Assembly: GCA_019113885.1 (NCBI GenBank)
Contig: DXGO01000068.1
Coordinates: 1 to 57,678 of the forward strand
Reading direction: 5' to 3'
Length of the DNA: 57,678 nt
Source: Candidatus Alistipes intestinipullorum
GTDB taxonomy: Bacteria; Bacteroidota; Bacteroidia; Bacteroidales; Rikenellaceae
Positions 37,142 through 45,087 of the stretch are shown here, piece after piece. Position numbers and translations under genes: made by a program. A model generated the notes under the pieces. The model saw nothing but the letters and a program-made list of their open reading frames with translations. It searched no databases and was not told where the DNA came from. The first letter of the stretch is position 1. Each line of letters begins with the position of its first letter.

Positions 37142-38056
37142 ATGAAACATTCTTATTTTTTATTTCTGTCCGTTATTTTTCTCGGAGCATGTACATCTCC
37201 GGCACCCGTTTCAGACAACCATGCAGCAGCGGTAATCTCCGAGTTGCAATCTCCAGAATCGGAGAAGGTTCTGGTAGTCAGTCACCGCGGAGACTGGCGC
37301 AACTATCCGGAGAACTCGTTACCGGCAATCGAGTCCGTGATCCGTATGGGAGTTGACATCGTAGAGCTCGACCTGGCCCTGACGTCCGACAGCGTGTTGG
37401 TCGTGTGCCACGACCGGACGCTGAACCGGACAACCACCGGACGGGGTCTTGTCAGCGAGGTAACGCTCGATTCCGTCAAGCGCTGTTTTCTGCGGTCGGG
37501 GCACGGCGTAGCGACAACACACCGGATGCCGACACTGCGCGAAGCGCTCGAACTCTGTAAGGACCGCATCGTCGTGAATATCGACAAGGGATATCAATAC
37601 TACGATCTGGTACAACGACTCTCTGAAGAACTGGGCGTCACGGAACAGCTCCTCATCAAGGGGAAAAGTCCCGTCGGAGATGTGGCCGCGAAGTTTGCAC
37701 GCTACGAACACAACATGATGTACATGCCGATCATCGACATTCTCAAGCCTCAGGGTGAAGCGCTCTTCAAAGAGTACCAGACCGAAGGGGTCGTGCCCCT
37801 GGCCTACGAGGTCTGCTGGTCGGAGTACACCCCGCAGGTCGGGCAATGCATGCAAACGATCCTGCAGAGCGGTTCGAAGCTGTGGGTGAACTCCCTGTGG
37901 CCGTCGCTCTGCGGAGGACTCTGCGACGATGCAGCCTTCGAGGGCGACCCGCAGGCAATCTACGGCAAACTCGTGGAGATGGGTGCCACGCTGATCCAGA
38001 CCGACCGACCGGAGTTGTTGCTGCGCTATCTCCGCTCACGGGGCCTGCACGATTAA
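37142..38056 (+). CDS. Glycerophosphodiester phosphodiesterase lipoprotein
   Basis: A 304-residue exported GDPD-family enzyme (signal LFLSVIFLGACTS, lipobox LGAC). It hydrolyses deacylated phospholipids or similar diesters to glycerol-3-phosphate and an alcohol. The active-site segments are HRGDWRNYPENSLPAIESVI (catalytic His and Glu), VDIVELDLALTSDSVLVVCHDRTLNRTTTG (Glu/Asp metal ligands and second His) and VNIDKGYQYYD. Being lipid-anchored, it works in the periplasm or at the surface. The next gene, 12 bases on, is an organophosphate antiporter that could import the product. Its neighbour upstream is the FecR relic, so its original regulation may have been by an ECF sigma system like locus 2. 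Confidence 0.9.
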   Translation: MKHSYFLFLSVIFLGACTSPAPVSDNHAAAVISELQSPESEKVLVVSHRGDWRNYPENSLPAIESVIRMGVDIVELDLALTSDSVLVVCHDRTLNRTTTGRGLVSEVTLDSVKRCFLRSGHGVATTHRMPTLREALELCKDRIVVNIDKGYQYYDLVQRLSEELGVTEQLLIKGKSPVGDVAAKFARYEHNMMYMPIIDILKPQGEALFKEYQTEGVVPLAYEVCWSEYTPQVGQCMQTILQSGSKLWVNSLWPSLCGGLCDDAAFEGDPQAIYGKLVEMGATLIQTDRPELLLRYLRSRGLHD

Positions 38057-38068
38057 AGAGCCAGTCTC

Positions 38069-39439
38069 ATGAATCGGATCAGGGAATTTTACAGAATCTC
38101 GCCTCCGGTCCCCGAACGGGAGATGGATGACGCGACCCGCACGAAATATTACCGACGTCTCCGGCTGCAGGCATTCGCCTCGGCAACGCTCGGATACAGC
38201 CTCTATTACGTGTGCCGCACGAGCCTCAACGTCATGAAGAAACCCATTCTCGACAGCGGGGCCCTCGACGCTTCGCAGTTGGGAATCATCGGTTCGGCCC
38301 TGCTGTTCGCCTATGCCGTCGGGAAGTTTGTCAACGGATTCATCGCCGACTACTGCAACATCAAACGGTTCATGGCTACGGGGCTGATCGTCTCGGCCCT
38401 GGCAAATGCCCTGATGGGAATGTTGGGAATGGCCCATACGATCGTACCCACGGCGGTGATCTTCGTCTCCTTTGCCGTGATGTGGGGACTGAACGGGTGG
38501 GCGCAATCCATGGGAGCCCCTCCGGCCATCATCTCACTCTCGCGCTGGTTCCCGCTCAAGGAGCGCGGAACCTATTACGGGTTCTTTTCCGCAAGCCATA
38601 ACCTCGGAGAGTTCTTTTCGTTCCTTTTCGTCGGGTCGATCGTGACGTTCGCCGGGTGGCAAGCAGGTTTTTTCGGCTCCGCAACGGCCGGAGCCCTCGG
38701 CGTGGCCATCATTGGGCTCTGGCTGCATGACACCCCGGAATCGAAAGGGTTGCCGAGTGTCGAGACCCTGGCCCATGAATCCCCGAGTGACTCCGCCAGC
38801 AAATCGGTGAAGGAGATTCAGCGGGAGGTGCTGCGCATGCCTGCCGTGTGGGTGCTCGCCGCCGCAAGCGCCTTTATGTATATCTCGCGTTATGCGATTA
38901 ACGGCTGGGGCGTGCTCTTCCTGCAAGAGGCCAAAGGGTTCTCTGACGTGGAAGCCATCTCGATCGTCTCGATCAATGCCCTGCTCGGGATCTTCGGCAC
39001 CGTACTTTCGGGGTGGTTTTCCGACAAACTCTTCAAAGGAGACCGGAAAATCCCCGCCCTGCTGTTCGGCATTCTCAACTCCGTTGCGCTGGGAATCTTC
39101 CTGTACGGCGGTGACGCCCTGTGGGTCAATGTCCTGGCCATGATTCTATTCGGCATCGCCATCGGCGTGCTGATCTGTTTCCTCGGAGGCCTGATGGCCG
39201 TGGACATCGTCCCGCGAAAAGCCACCGGGGCAGCATTGGGGGTGGTCGGAATCGCAAGCTACATCGCCGCTGGCATTCAGGACGTCGCCTCGGGATGGCT
39301 CATCGATGCTCACATCTCACTCGCAACCGACGGTTCTCCCCTATATGACTTCCGGCCCGTCTCTGTTTTCTGGATCGCTGCATCAATTATCTCTTTTTTA
39401 TTACCTTTGTTGAACCGAAAGACCCGAAAAACAAACTAA
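38069..39439 (+). CDS. Organophosphate:phosphate antiporter (GlpT/UhpT-like MFS)
   Basis: A 456-residue MFS transporter of the OPA family, with about 12 membrane helices. Family-like segments are LGYSLYYVCRTSLNVMKKPI in helix 1, SALLFAYAVGKFVNGFIADYCNIKRFMATGL between helices 2 and 3, WAQSMGAPPAIISLSRWFPLKERGTYYGFFSASHNLGE, and GRP-like LVCFLGGLMAVDIVPRKATGAALGVVGIASY near the end. OPA members exchange glycerol-3-phosphate or sugar phosphates for inorganic phosphate. The preceding diesterase gene makes glycerol-3-phosphate the favoured substrate, although hexose phosphates are possible. It is tightly spaced with both neighbours (12 and 2 bases), so the three genes form a transcription unit. 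Confidence 0.87.
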   Translation: MNRIREFYRISPPVPEREMDDATRTKYYRRLRLQAFASATLGYSLYYVCRTSLNVMKKPILDSGALDASQLGIIGSALLFAYAVGKFVNGFIADYCNIKRFMATGLIVSALANALMGMLGMAHTIVPTAVIFVSFAVMWGLNGWAQSMGAPPAIISLSRWFPLKERGTYYGFFSASHNLGEFFSFLFVGSIVTFAGWQAGFFGSATAGALGVAIIGLWLHDTPESKGLPSVETLAHESPSDSASKSVKEIQREVLRMPAVWVLAAASAFMYISRYAINGWGVLFLQEAKGFSDVEAISIVSINALLGIFGTVLSGWFSDKLFKGDRKIPALLFGILNSVALGIFLYGGDALWVNVLAMILFGIAIGVLICFLGGLMAVDIVPRKATGAALGVVGIASYIAAGIQDVASGWLIDAHISLATDGSPLYDFRPVSVFWIAASIISFLLPLLNRKTRKTN

Positions 39440-39441
39440 AG

Positions 39442-40530
39442 ATGAAGAGAAATCCGCTCGCCATCCTTGCGTTGGCCCTCTGCAGCCTGATGCCGGCAAA
39501 TGCCGCCGAAAACACGGTGAAATACACCGACGCCACCCGTCTGACCATCGTCAACAAAGCCCGGCCGGATGGCCCCGACCTCCAACGTATCGATGTCGCA
39601 CGTTATCCCGACCTGACCCCGATCGTCGCACGATACTACCGGCAACCGACAGGTCTGGCCATCGTGTTCCGGACCGACAGCCGCAACCTGTATGCCCGCT
39701 GGACCACCACCGGCCAGACACCCAAAGTCAATTCGCCGCTTGTCAGCCAGCGCGGACTGGACCTCTATATCCGACAAAACGGGGAATGGGTCTATGCCGG
39801 TTCGGGAAATCCGAAAATCCGGGGTTCGGAACACGAAGCGCCGCTCGTCGAACACATGGACGGCACGATGCACGAATGCCTGCTCTACCTGCCGTTGTTC
39901 GATGAAATCTCCCGGCTGGAAATCGGCGTGGATGAGAATGCCCGATTGGAGGCAGCACCGAATCCTTTCCGGCACAAAGTGGTCGTCATCGGGTCGAGCA
40001 TCACGCACGGAACCGCCGCCAGCCGACCTGGGATGGCCTATCCCGCCCGCTTGAACCGCACCCTGGGATTCGAATTCCCGAACCTCGGAGCCAGCGGGCA
40101 GTGCAAACTCGATGCCTTCTATGCCCATATCGCGGCAGAAACCGAGGCGGACGCATTCCTGTTCGACGTTTTCTCGAATCCCTCGGCCCAACAGATTGAG
40201 GAGCGGCTGGAGCCCTTCGTCGAACGGATCCGGCAGGCTCATCCCGACACGCCGCTGATCTTCCTGCAAACCGAAGTGCGCGAAAGCGGGAACTTCGATC
40301 TCGAGAAACGCGCCTACGAAGAGGCAAAACGGCAGGCGGCCGCCGAAAGGCTGGAGCGGCTTATGAAAAAGGACAAACACATCCACTTCATCGACCCGGG
40401 CATGCCGTTGGGCAACGACCATGAGGCAACGGTCGACGGAGTTCACCCGACCGACCTGGGATTCGACCGCATGCTGAACGAAATACAACCGAAAATCGCC
40501 CGGATTCTGAAAAAATACGGCATACAATAG
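39442..40530 (+). CDS. Exported SGNH/GDSL-type esterase
   Basis: A 362-residue protein with a signal peptide (LAILALALCSLMPANA). A beta-sandwich N-terminal domain (about 25-165) is followed by an SGNH hydrolase domain. Block I is VVVIGSSITHGTA (catalytic Ser), block II is NLGASGQCKLD, and block V is DGVHPTDLGFDRM (catalytic Asp and His). The domain order matches a Bacteroidota carbohydrate-esterase-like group that removes acetyl or other acyl groups from glycans. In this context it could deacylate lipid-like or glycerol-linked substrates before the phosphodiesterase acts. It begins 2 bases after the antiporter stop and is the last gene of the unit, followed by a terminator. Confidence 0.82.
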   Translation: MKRNPLAILALALCSLMPANAAENTVKYTDATRLTIVNKARPDGPDLQRIDVARYPDLTPIVARYYRQPTGLAIVFRTDSRNLYARWTTTGQTPKVNSPLVSQRGLDLYIRQNGEWVYAGSGNPKIRGSEHEAPLVEHMDGTMHECLLYLPLFDEISRLEIGVDENARLEAAPNPFRHKVVVIGSSITHGTAASRPGMAYPARLNRTLGFEFPNLGASGQCKLDAFYAHIAAETEADAFLFDVFSNPSAQQIEERLEPFVERIRQAHPDTPLIFLQTEVRESGNFDLEKRAYEEAKRQAAAERLERLMKKDKHIHFIDPGMPLGNDHEATVDGVHPTDLGFDRMLNEIQPKIARILKKYGIQ

Positions 40531-40546
40531 CCGTCGCAGACAAACG

Positions 40547-40582
40547 AGGGGCCCGCATCCAGAATGCGGGCCTCTCTCTTTT
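40547..40582 (+). terminator. Terminator after the phosphodiesterase-antiporter-esterase unit
   Basis: A 12-bp stem with one G-U pair (40547-40558 with 40564-40575) and a five-base loop, followed by a T-rich tail (CTCTTTT). It closes the long plus-strand series and faces the convergent ECF sigma gene. Confidence 0.85.
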
Positions 40583-40654
40583 CACATTATCCGGCATGGA
40601 ACAAGCTGTCCGACAGCAAATACAGCGTTTCCCTTTGTGAATGTATTCCAGTCC

Positions 40655-41218
40655 CTATCTTCGCCGGTGTCTCCCCTTTCCAAGCGATCGGCGCAGGTAC
40701 CGCAGGGCTTTATTCATTTGGGCTTCGACGGTATGGATGGAGATTTGCATCCGGATGGCGATTTCAGCATTGGTGAGTTCCTCGTAACGACTTTTAAGAA
40801 ATACCTCCCGGCAGCGGTCCGGAAGTTGGGATACGGCTTCCGCAACCAATCTCGCCAACTCTTCAGTCTCGATCTGCATCTCACCCGTCCCGGCGAAAAT
40901 ATCCCCCAGTTCTTCGAAAGGAACGTACGAAAAACGATTGTCCCGCATGTGATTGAATGATCGGTTACGTACGGATCGAAACAGGTATGCCCTGACCGAA
41001 GTTGTAATATGCAACTCTGCGGCATGTTGCCAGACATGGGTATAAATATCAAGTACAACCTCTTCTGCCGAAGTGCGGTCCCGAAGCCAGAACTCCGCGA
41101 AGCGGCACAAGGGCACGTAGTAGCGATCGAACAACTCATCGAAGGCTGCATTTTTATCATCCTCCCAGGCAATACGTCGCCATAACTGCAGGTCGTATTT
41201 ATTATCCGTCCGTGTCAT
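40655..41218 (-). CDS. ECF sigma factor of locus 2
   Basis: A 187-residue ECF sigma factor. Region 2: AAFDELFDRYYVPLCRFAEFWLRDRTSAEEVVLDIYTHVWQ and SVRAYLFRSVRNRSFNHMRD. Region 4: LPDRCREVFLKSRYEELTNAEIAIRMQISIHTVEAQMNKALRYLRRSL. The very basic tail is GKGRHRRR. The expected FecR partner is at the other end of locus 2 (48705-49706), 7.5 kb away with the whole operon between. The gene is downstream of the hairpin that ends the operon, so it probably has its own promoter, although no TAnnTTTG box is clear in the 140 bases upstream. Confidence 0.9.
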   Translation of the reverse strand: MTRTDNKYDLQLWRRIAWEDDKNAAFDELFDRYYVPLCRFAEFWLRDRTSAEEVVLDIYTHVWQHAAELHITTSVRAYLFRSVRNRSFNHMRDNRFSYVPFEELGDIFAGTGEMQIETEELARLVAEAVSQLPDRCREVFLKSRYEELTNAEIAIRMQISIHTVEAQMNKALRYLRRSLGKGRHRRR

Positions 41219-41324
41219 TCAATGGTCATAATGGAAACTATTCGTCCTACATGGCTATAAACAGGCCGTGTCCGTGATTCCGGCAATGGGCGATTGCGTT
41301 GTAAACGAGGCTACCTCAGGGTAA

Positions 41325-41352
41325 CCGCCTGCGGAATAAATCCCGCAGGCGG
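41325..41352 (-). terminator. Hairpin at the end of the locus 2 operon
   Basis: A 10-bp perfect stem (41325-41334 with 41343-41352) lies 6 bases past the stop of the DUF1735 lipoprotein gene. No strong T run follows on the minus strand. It separates the operon from the sigma gene. Confidence 0.6.
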
Positions 41353-41358
41353 AATGGG

Positions 41359-42384
41359 TTAGTCAAGATCCAACTCTTCGAGGTTCCCCCATACGTCAAA
41401 TTCGGCGAATGTTCCGCCCCGGTAACCACCGGGTTTGTTTTTGTTCCATGAATCGTGAAGTATGAAGCGAATATATCTTGCCCGTTGAATTTCACTCAAA
41501 TAGACTGAATTGTATAACTGGCTCGGCAGGTTCTGGAATCGCTCGCTGAACGTATATTCCGATTCATCCATACCATCGCCTGTTATGGACTTGGCCGTTT
41601 GAATAGTAAAATCACAGGGCGGGTTGGTCAAGGTTCCTTTCTTGATGCGGGCGGTGATGCGTACACCCCGGACCGTAACCTCCTTGCCCATGTCGAATAC
41701 GATATATAGCGGCACGTAGATTCCAGCTTTAAAGTCATAGGTCCAATAGCTCACCGGATCGCCATCGAGAAGGTCCTTGGCCCATCCCGTCTTGGGGGAC
41801 CCTTCGCCCGGGCCGTATTCATTCATCACATGAACAACTTCCCAGCCCGTCCGATCGAGCAGTTCGGCTGGCGGCAACTCGCGTTTGTTAAAGAGGATGT
41901 AGTAGATACTGCCCTCGTCTGAAATCTGCGCTTTAGAGTCGCCCTTGATTTCATCGATGGTGATGGGCAAAAGATATTGATCCCCGTCGGGCATCATTTC
42001 GCTGCTTAGCGTCACCTGTGCCGTCGACGATACTTCGTTGTAACGGGGCAGGATGACCTCGTTCTTCGAAAACTCATAAGCTTCGGCGGGAACCAGTTCA
42101 TACGATGTCCCGTGTGCCTTGTTGTATGCATCGACCAACGTGCGATCGACCTTGAAAGAGATCGTCAGGTTCTCGGCGCTGACGGAGCGGGCAACGGCCC
42201 GGATATCGACAGTCTGTGTCTTGGGCTCGAGCAGCGAGACCTTCAAGGGCTCGTCCCCGGAATTCTGTATTGCCAGGACAGCCGGCTCGGTCAATCCCGA
42301 CCCCGAGTCGTCATCCTTACAGCCACCCGTGGCGGTCAGCAACGCAGCAACGGCCAAAAGGCGGATGAAAGCGTATCGTTTCAT
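41359..42384 (-). CDS. DUF1735-type lipoprotein with C-terminal discoidin domain
   Basis: A 341-residue surface lipoprotein (LLAVAALLTATGGCKDDD). The first half fits the DUF1735 (BT_3987-like N-terminal) beta-sandwich: VDIRAVARSVSAENLTISFKVDRTLVDAYNKAHGTSYELVPAEAYEFSKNEVILP and YLLPITIDEIKGD. The second half is an F5/8 type C-like fold: AKDLLDGDPVSYWTYDFKAGIYVPLYIVFDMGKEVTVRGVRITA and RYIRFILHDSW. Such proteins are surface ligand-binding components placed after SusD. It is the last gene of the locus 2 operon, 32 bases after the phosphodiesterase-fold gene, and is followed by a hairpin. The ligand is unknown. Confidence 0.83.
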   Translation of the reverse strand: MKRYAFIRLLAVAALLTATGGCKDDDSGSGLTEPAVLAIQNSGDEPLKVSLLEPKTQTVDIRAVARSVSAENLTISFKVDRTLVDAYNKAHGTSYELVPAEAYEFSKNEVILPRYNEVSSTAQVTLSSEMMPDGDQYLLPITIDEIKGDSKAQISDEGSIYYILFNKRELPPAELLDRTGWEVVHVMNEYGPGEGSPKTGWAKDLLDGDPVSYWTYDFKAGIYVPLYIVFDMGKEVTVRGVRITARIKKGTLTNPPCDFTIQTAKSITGDGMDESEYTFSERFQNLPSQLYNSVYLSEIQRARYIRFILHDSWNKNKPGGYRGGTFAEFDVWGNLEELDLD

Positions 42385-42416
42385 AGATAGTATGCGTTAT
42401 TTGTGGTGTATGAAGT

Positions 42417-43274
42417 TTATTGTTTGGGCGGAAGTTTGATGTCAAGCATCACCGGCAGGTGGTCCGAAGCCTTTGTAACATCGCCCGATTTGAACCAGCG
42501 CAGAATCTGCGACCCCACGACTTCACATTCCGGAGTTCCCTTGAGCTGCATGATGTAGTCGATGCATTTCGATGGATTGTCCGACGGGAAGGTGCCAAAT
42601 CCCGTGATGGTCAGAATCTCCCAATCCTTCTGGAGCAACTGCCCGCTTTCCGAATTCGGCGTAGCATTCATGTCGCCCCCCAGGAAGACGGGTTTTCCCG
42701 AGTCTCCGTATTGCTCCTTCATGGTTTGGGTAATCAACTCGATTTGCTTCAATTGCGCCTCGGCCGAAACATGGTCGAGGTGTGACGTACAGATTACATA
42801 ATCCTCCATCTCCATAACAACCAGGACTCGGGGTTCGGCCCCTACATCCTTGGGCAAAGCTACCGAAAATTTCCGGATCGCCTTCTCGCGGGTGGTAACG
42901 CCTTCGCCATATTCCCCGCCGTCATAAGGCATGGCCGCTCCGTATTCGAAATCCCAGTTGCCCATCAGGGAAGCAAAATGCTTCAACTGGTAGACATGAC
43001 CCGTACGGTTCGTATTGTTGTCGAGCTCGTTCATGCAGATGGCATCGGCCTCGATCTCTTTCATCATGTCGGCAATAAGCTGGTAATCGTCCTTGACATA
43101 TTTGTTGAAGACACCGACATTATAAGTGACCAGACGCGTTACGCCTTCCCCTTTGGAATTGTCGACCGAGACGTGGGGCGGAATATCGAAGTCGTAGAAC
43201 GGCTCTTTTTCCATACATGCTGTAGCATTGAACACCAGTCCGAGGAGCGACAGGGTCATCAGATATTTTCTCAT
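42417..43274 (-). CDS. Endonuclease/exonuclease/phosphatase-fold lipoprotein
   Basis: A 285-residue lipoprotein (LMTLSLLGLVFNATACMEKEP) of the EEP superfamily, metal-dependent enzymes that cut phosphodiester or phosphomonoester bonds in nucleic acids, sphingomyelin or inositol phospholipids. Core motifs are LVTYNVGVFNK (Asn), ICMNELDNNTN (Glu metal ligand), CTSHLDH (His), FLGGDMNATPNSE (Asp/Asn) and ASDHLPVMLDI (Asp-His). It is the only clear enzyme of locus 2, placed directly after susD. The substrate imported by this SusCD pair therefore probably contains a phosphate ester. Nuclease against DNA and phosphodiesterase against lipid head groups are both possible. Confidence 0.86.
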   Translation of the reverse strand: MRKYLMTLSLLGLVFNATACMEKEPFYDFDIPPHVSVDNSKGEGVTRLVTYNVGVFNKYVKDDYQLIADMMKEIEADAICMNELDNNTNRTGHVYQLKHFASLMGNWDFEYGAAMPYDGGEYGEGVTTREKAIRKFSVALPKDVGAEPRVLVVMEMEDYVICTSHLDHVSAEAQLKQIELITQTMKEQYGDSGKPVFLGGDMNATPNSESGQLLQKDWEILTITGFGTFPSDNPSKCIDYIMQLKGTPECEVVGSQILRWFKSGDVTKASDHLPVMLDIKLPPKQ

Positions 43275-43301
43275 AAGTATTTGGTATTAAGTTTTCCGTA
43301 A

Positions 43302-45068
43302 TTAAAAATTCAATCCGTCGTTCCACCCGGGATTTTGGGTCAGGGCCCCGCCTGTCAGCGAACGGTCATCCGTAGGAATCGGGTAGAAATAATCCCGGTC
43401 TTCGTCCCAAATCCCACGATTGTCTTTGTGTGGCGAAATGTAACCGTGATCGCCGTCAGAGAAAAGAATATCCTGATCGATCACCAACGTCAGTTTTGCC
43501 GTAGTCGAGGGAGTCTCTCCTTTCGTCGCGAAATAGACGTCGGGAGTTCCGTCGCCGTCGATGTCGTATTCGCCTTTGGCCGGGATGTAAAGGCCCAGCA
43601 ACGGCTGTTCGAAGGTCTTGCCCTCTTTCCAGCGCATGATGTCATAATATCGGAAACCCTCCATTGCCAACTCGATGGTGCGCTCGCGGCGAATTTCGAG
43701 GATCACACCCTTATATTCACCCGAGACGTTCGGATAGCCGGTCTCTGCGTCCGACATGTAGGGGTCGGGATTGGCATTGGCTTCGTCAAGGTCCAGGTTC
43801 GGCATTCCGACACGGTCGCGCAACTTCTTAATCGACATGTCGATGTCGGACTGCGTCAGGGTTCCCAACTCGGCCTTGGCCTCGGCGTAGTTGAGGTAAA
43901 CCTCTGCCGAACGGAAGATCGGAAGGTCGTTGAATGACTTGTCATAACCATCCTGTGCAGTTCCCGTAACGAACTTGACGAGATGATAACCGGTGATCGA
44001 ACTTGCCAAATCCGGGGCCAGTTTCGTCGTGCCTCCAATACGCATATAACCCGGCGTACGGATGGTTTGGGACAGACGCGGATCACGGTTCATACACTGT
44101 TGTTTGAATTCCATCTTTTTCCAGCCCTCTTTGTCGGTAAACCGCGTGCCGTCGGCCATCAGGTAGCTGTCGACGATCTTGCGCGTCATGCCCGGCTTAC
44201 CGTAGGAGGCACTGATGGTATAAAAGTTCATGTTGTGGAAAACCCCCAACGACGCGTTGTAATCGCGGGCCAGAATAATCTCCGAACTTTGGGCGTTTTC
44301 CGAGGCAAACAGGTCCCGATAGCTGGTTGCCGTGCCGGTTGCCGTGTAGAGCGTATAACCGCTGTTGGTGATGAACTCCTCGGCGGCGCTGGCGGCCTGT
44401 TCGAGGTACCATTTCCAGTCGTGCTCGTAACCGTCGATGTTATGGTACTTGCGGAAGGTACCCTCGAAGAGACAAAAACGAGACTTGAGAGCCAGCGCGG
44501 TCCATTTGGTCACGCGGTAGACATCCCGTTGGCTCGGCAGATAGCGAATGGCAAAATCGATATCTTCGATCATGTGCTGCATGACGTATTCACGGGAATC
44601 CCGAGGCCGTTTGAGTTCGGGGTCGGCTGATCCGAGAGGTTTGTCATACCAGGGTACATCCCCGAAACGCTTCACCTTTTCAAAGTAAAAATAGGCTCGG
44701 AAAAACCGGGCTAATGCATCGTAACGGTTGCGAACATCGGTATCCTTGCAATTGCCCGAATACTCAAGCAAGGTATTGAATTTGCGCAGGTCGGTCCACG
44801 TCCAGCCGCCGCCTGATGCCGGGATGGTACGGCCATCCCGCATTTCAGCCGCAAGTTCGTTCTTCACGATGTTGTCGTAGCCCTCGCTGTAGAGGCCTGT
44901 CCCGGGGAAAATCGTATAAAAGGTGTTACTGAAAGCTTCCAGCTCGTTCTCATTCGAGAAAAAGGTTTCGGGCGACATCTGTGCCAGCGGATATTTGTCA
45001 AGCCAGTCTTCACACGATGAGAAGATCAAGGGACAGCTTGCGATCAGTATCGATAGAATTTTTTTCAT
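43302..45068 (-). CDS. SusD/RagB-family surface lipoprotein of locus 2
   Basis: A 588-residue SusD-like lipoprotein. The start at 45068 gives MKKILSILIASCPLIFSSCEDW, a clean lipoprotein signal; an ATG at 45077 would add three residues. Typical parts are CEDWLDKYPLAQMSPETFFSNENELEAFSNTFYTIFPG, the helical YDALARFFRAYFYFEKVKRFGDVPWYDKPL, and the C-terminal LPIFRSAEVYLNYAEAKAELG, IKKLRDRVGMPNL, ILEIRRERTIELAMEGFRYYDIMRWKEGK and FYPIPTDDRSLTGGALTQNPGWNDG. It follows the susC stop by about 20 bases. The protein is longer than the locus 1 SusD, so the two loci bind different ligands. Confidence 0.95.
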   Translation of the reverse strand: MKKILSILIASCPLIFSSCEDWLDKYPLAQMSPETFFSNENELEAFSNTFYTIFPGTGLYSEGYDNIVKNELAAEMRDGRTIPASGGGWTWTDLRKFNTLLEYSGNCKDTDVRNRYDALARFFRAYFYFEKVKRFGDVPWYDKPLGSADPELKRPRDSREYVMQHMIEDIDFAIRYLPSQRDVYRVTKWTALALKSRFCLFEGTFRKYHNIDGYEHDWKWYLEQAASAAEEFITNSGYTLYTATGTATSYRDLFASENAQSSEIILARDYNASLGVFHNMNFYTISASYGKPGMTRKIVDSYLMADGTRFTDKEGWKKMEFKQQCMNRDPRLSQTIRTPGYMRIGGTTKLAPDLASSITGYHLVKFVTGTAQDGYDKSFNDLPIFRSAEVYLNYAEAKAELGTLTQSDIDMSIKKLRDRVGMPNLDLDEANANPDPYMSDAETGYPNVSGEYKGVILEIRRERTIELAMEGFRYYDIMRWKEGKTFEQPLLGLYIPAKGEYDIDGDGTPDVYFATKGETPSTTAKLTLVIDQDILFSDGDHGYISPHKDNRGIWDEDRDYFYPIPTDDRSLTGGALTQNPGWNDGLNF

Positions 45069-45087
45069 AACTATCATGTTTAATCAG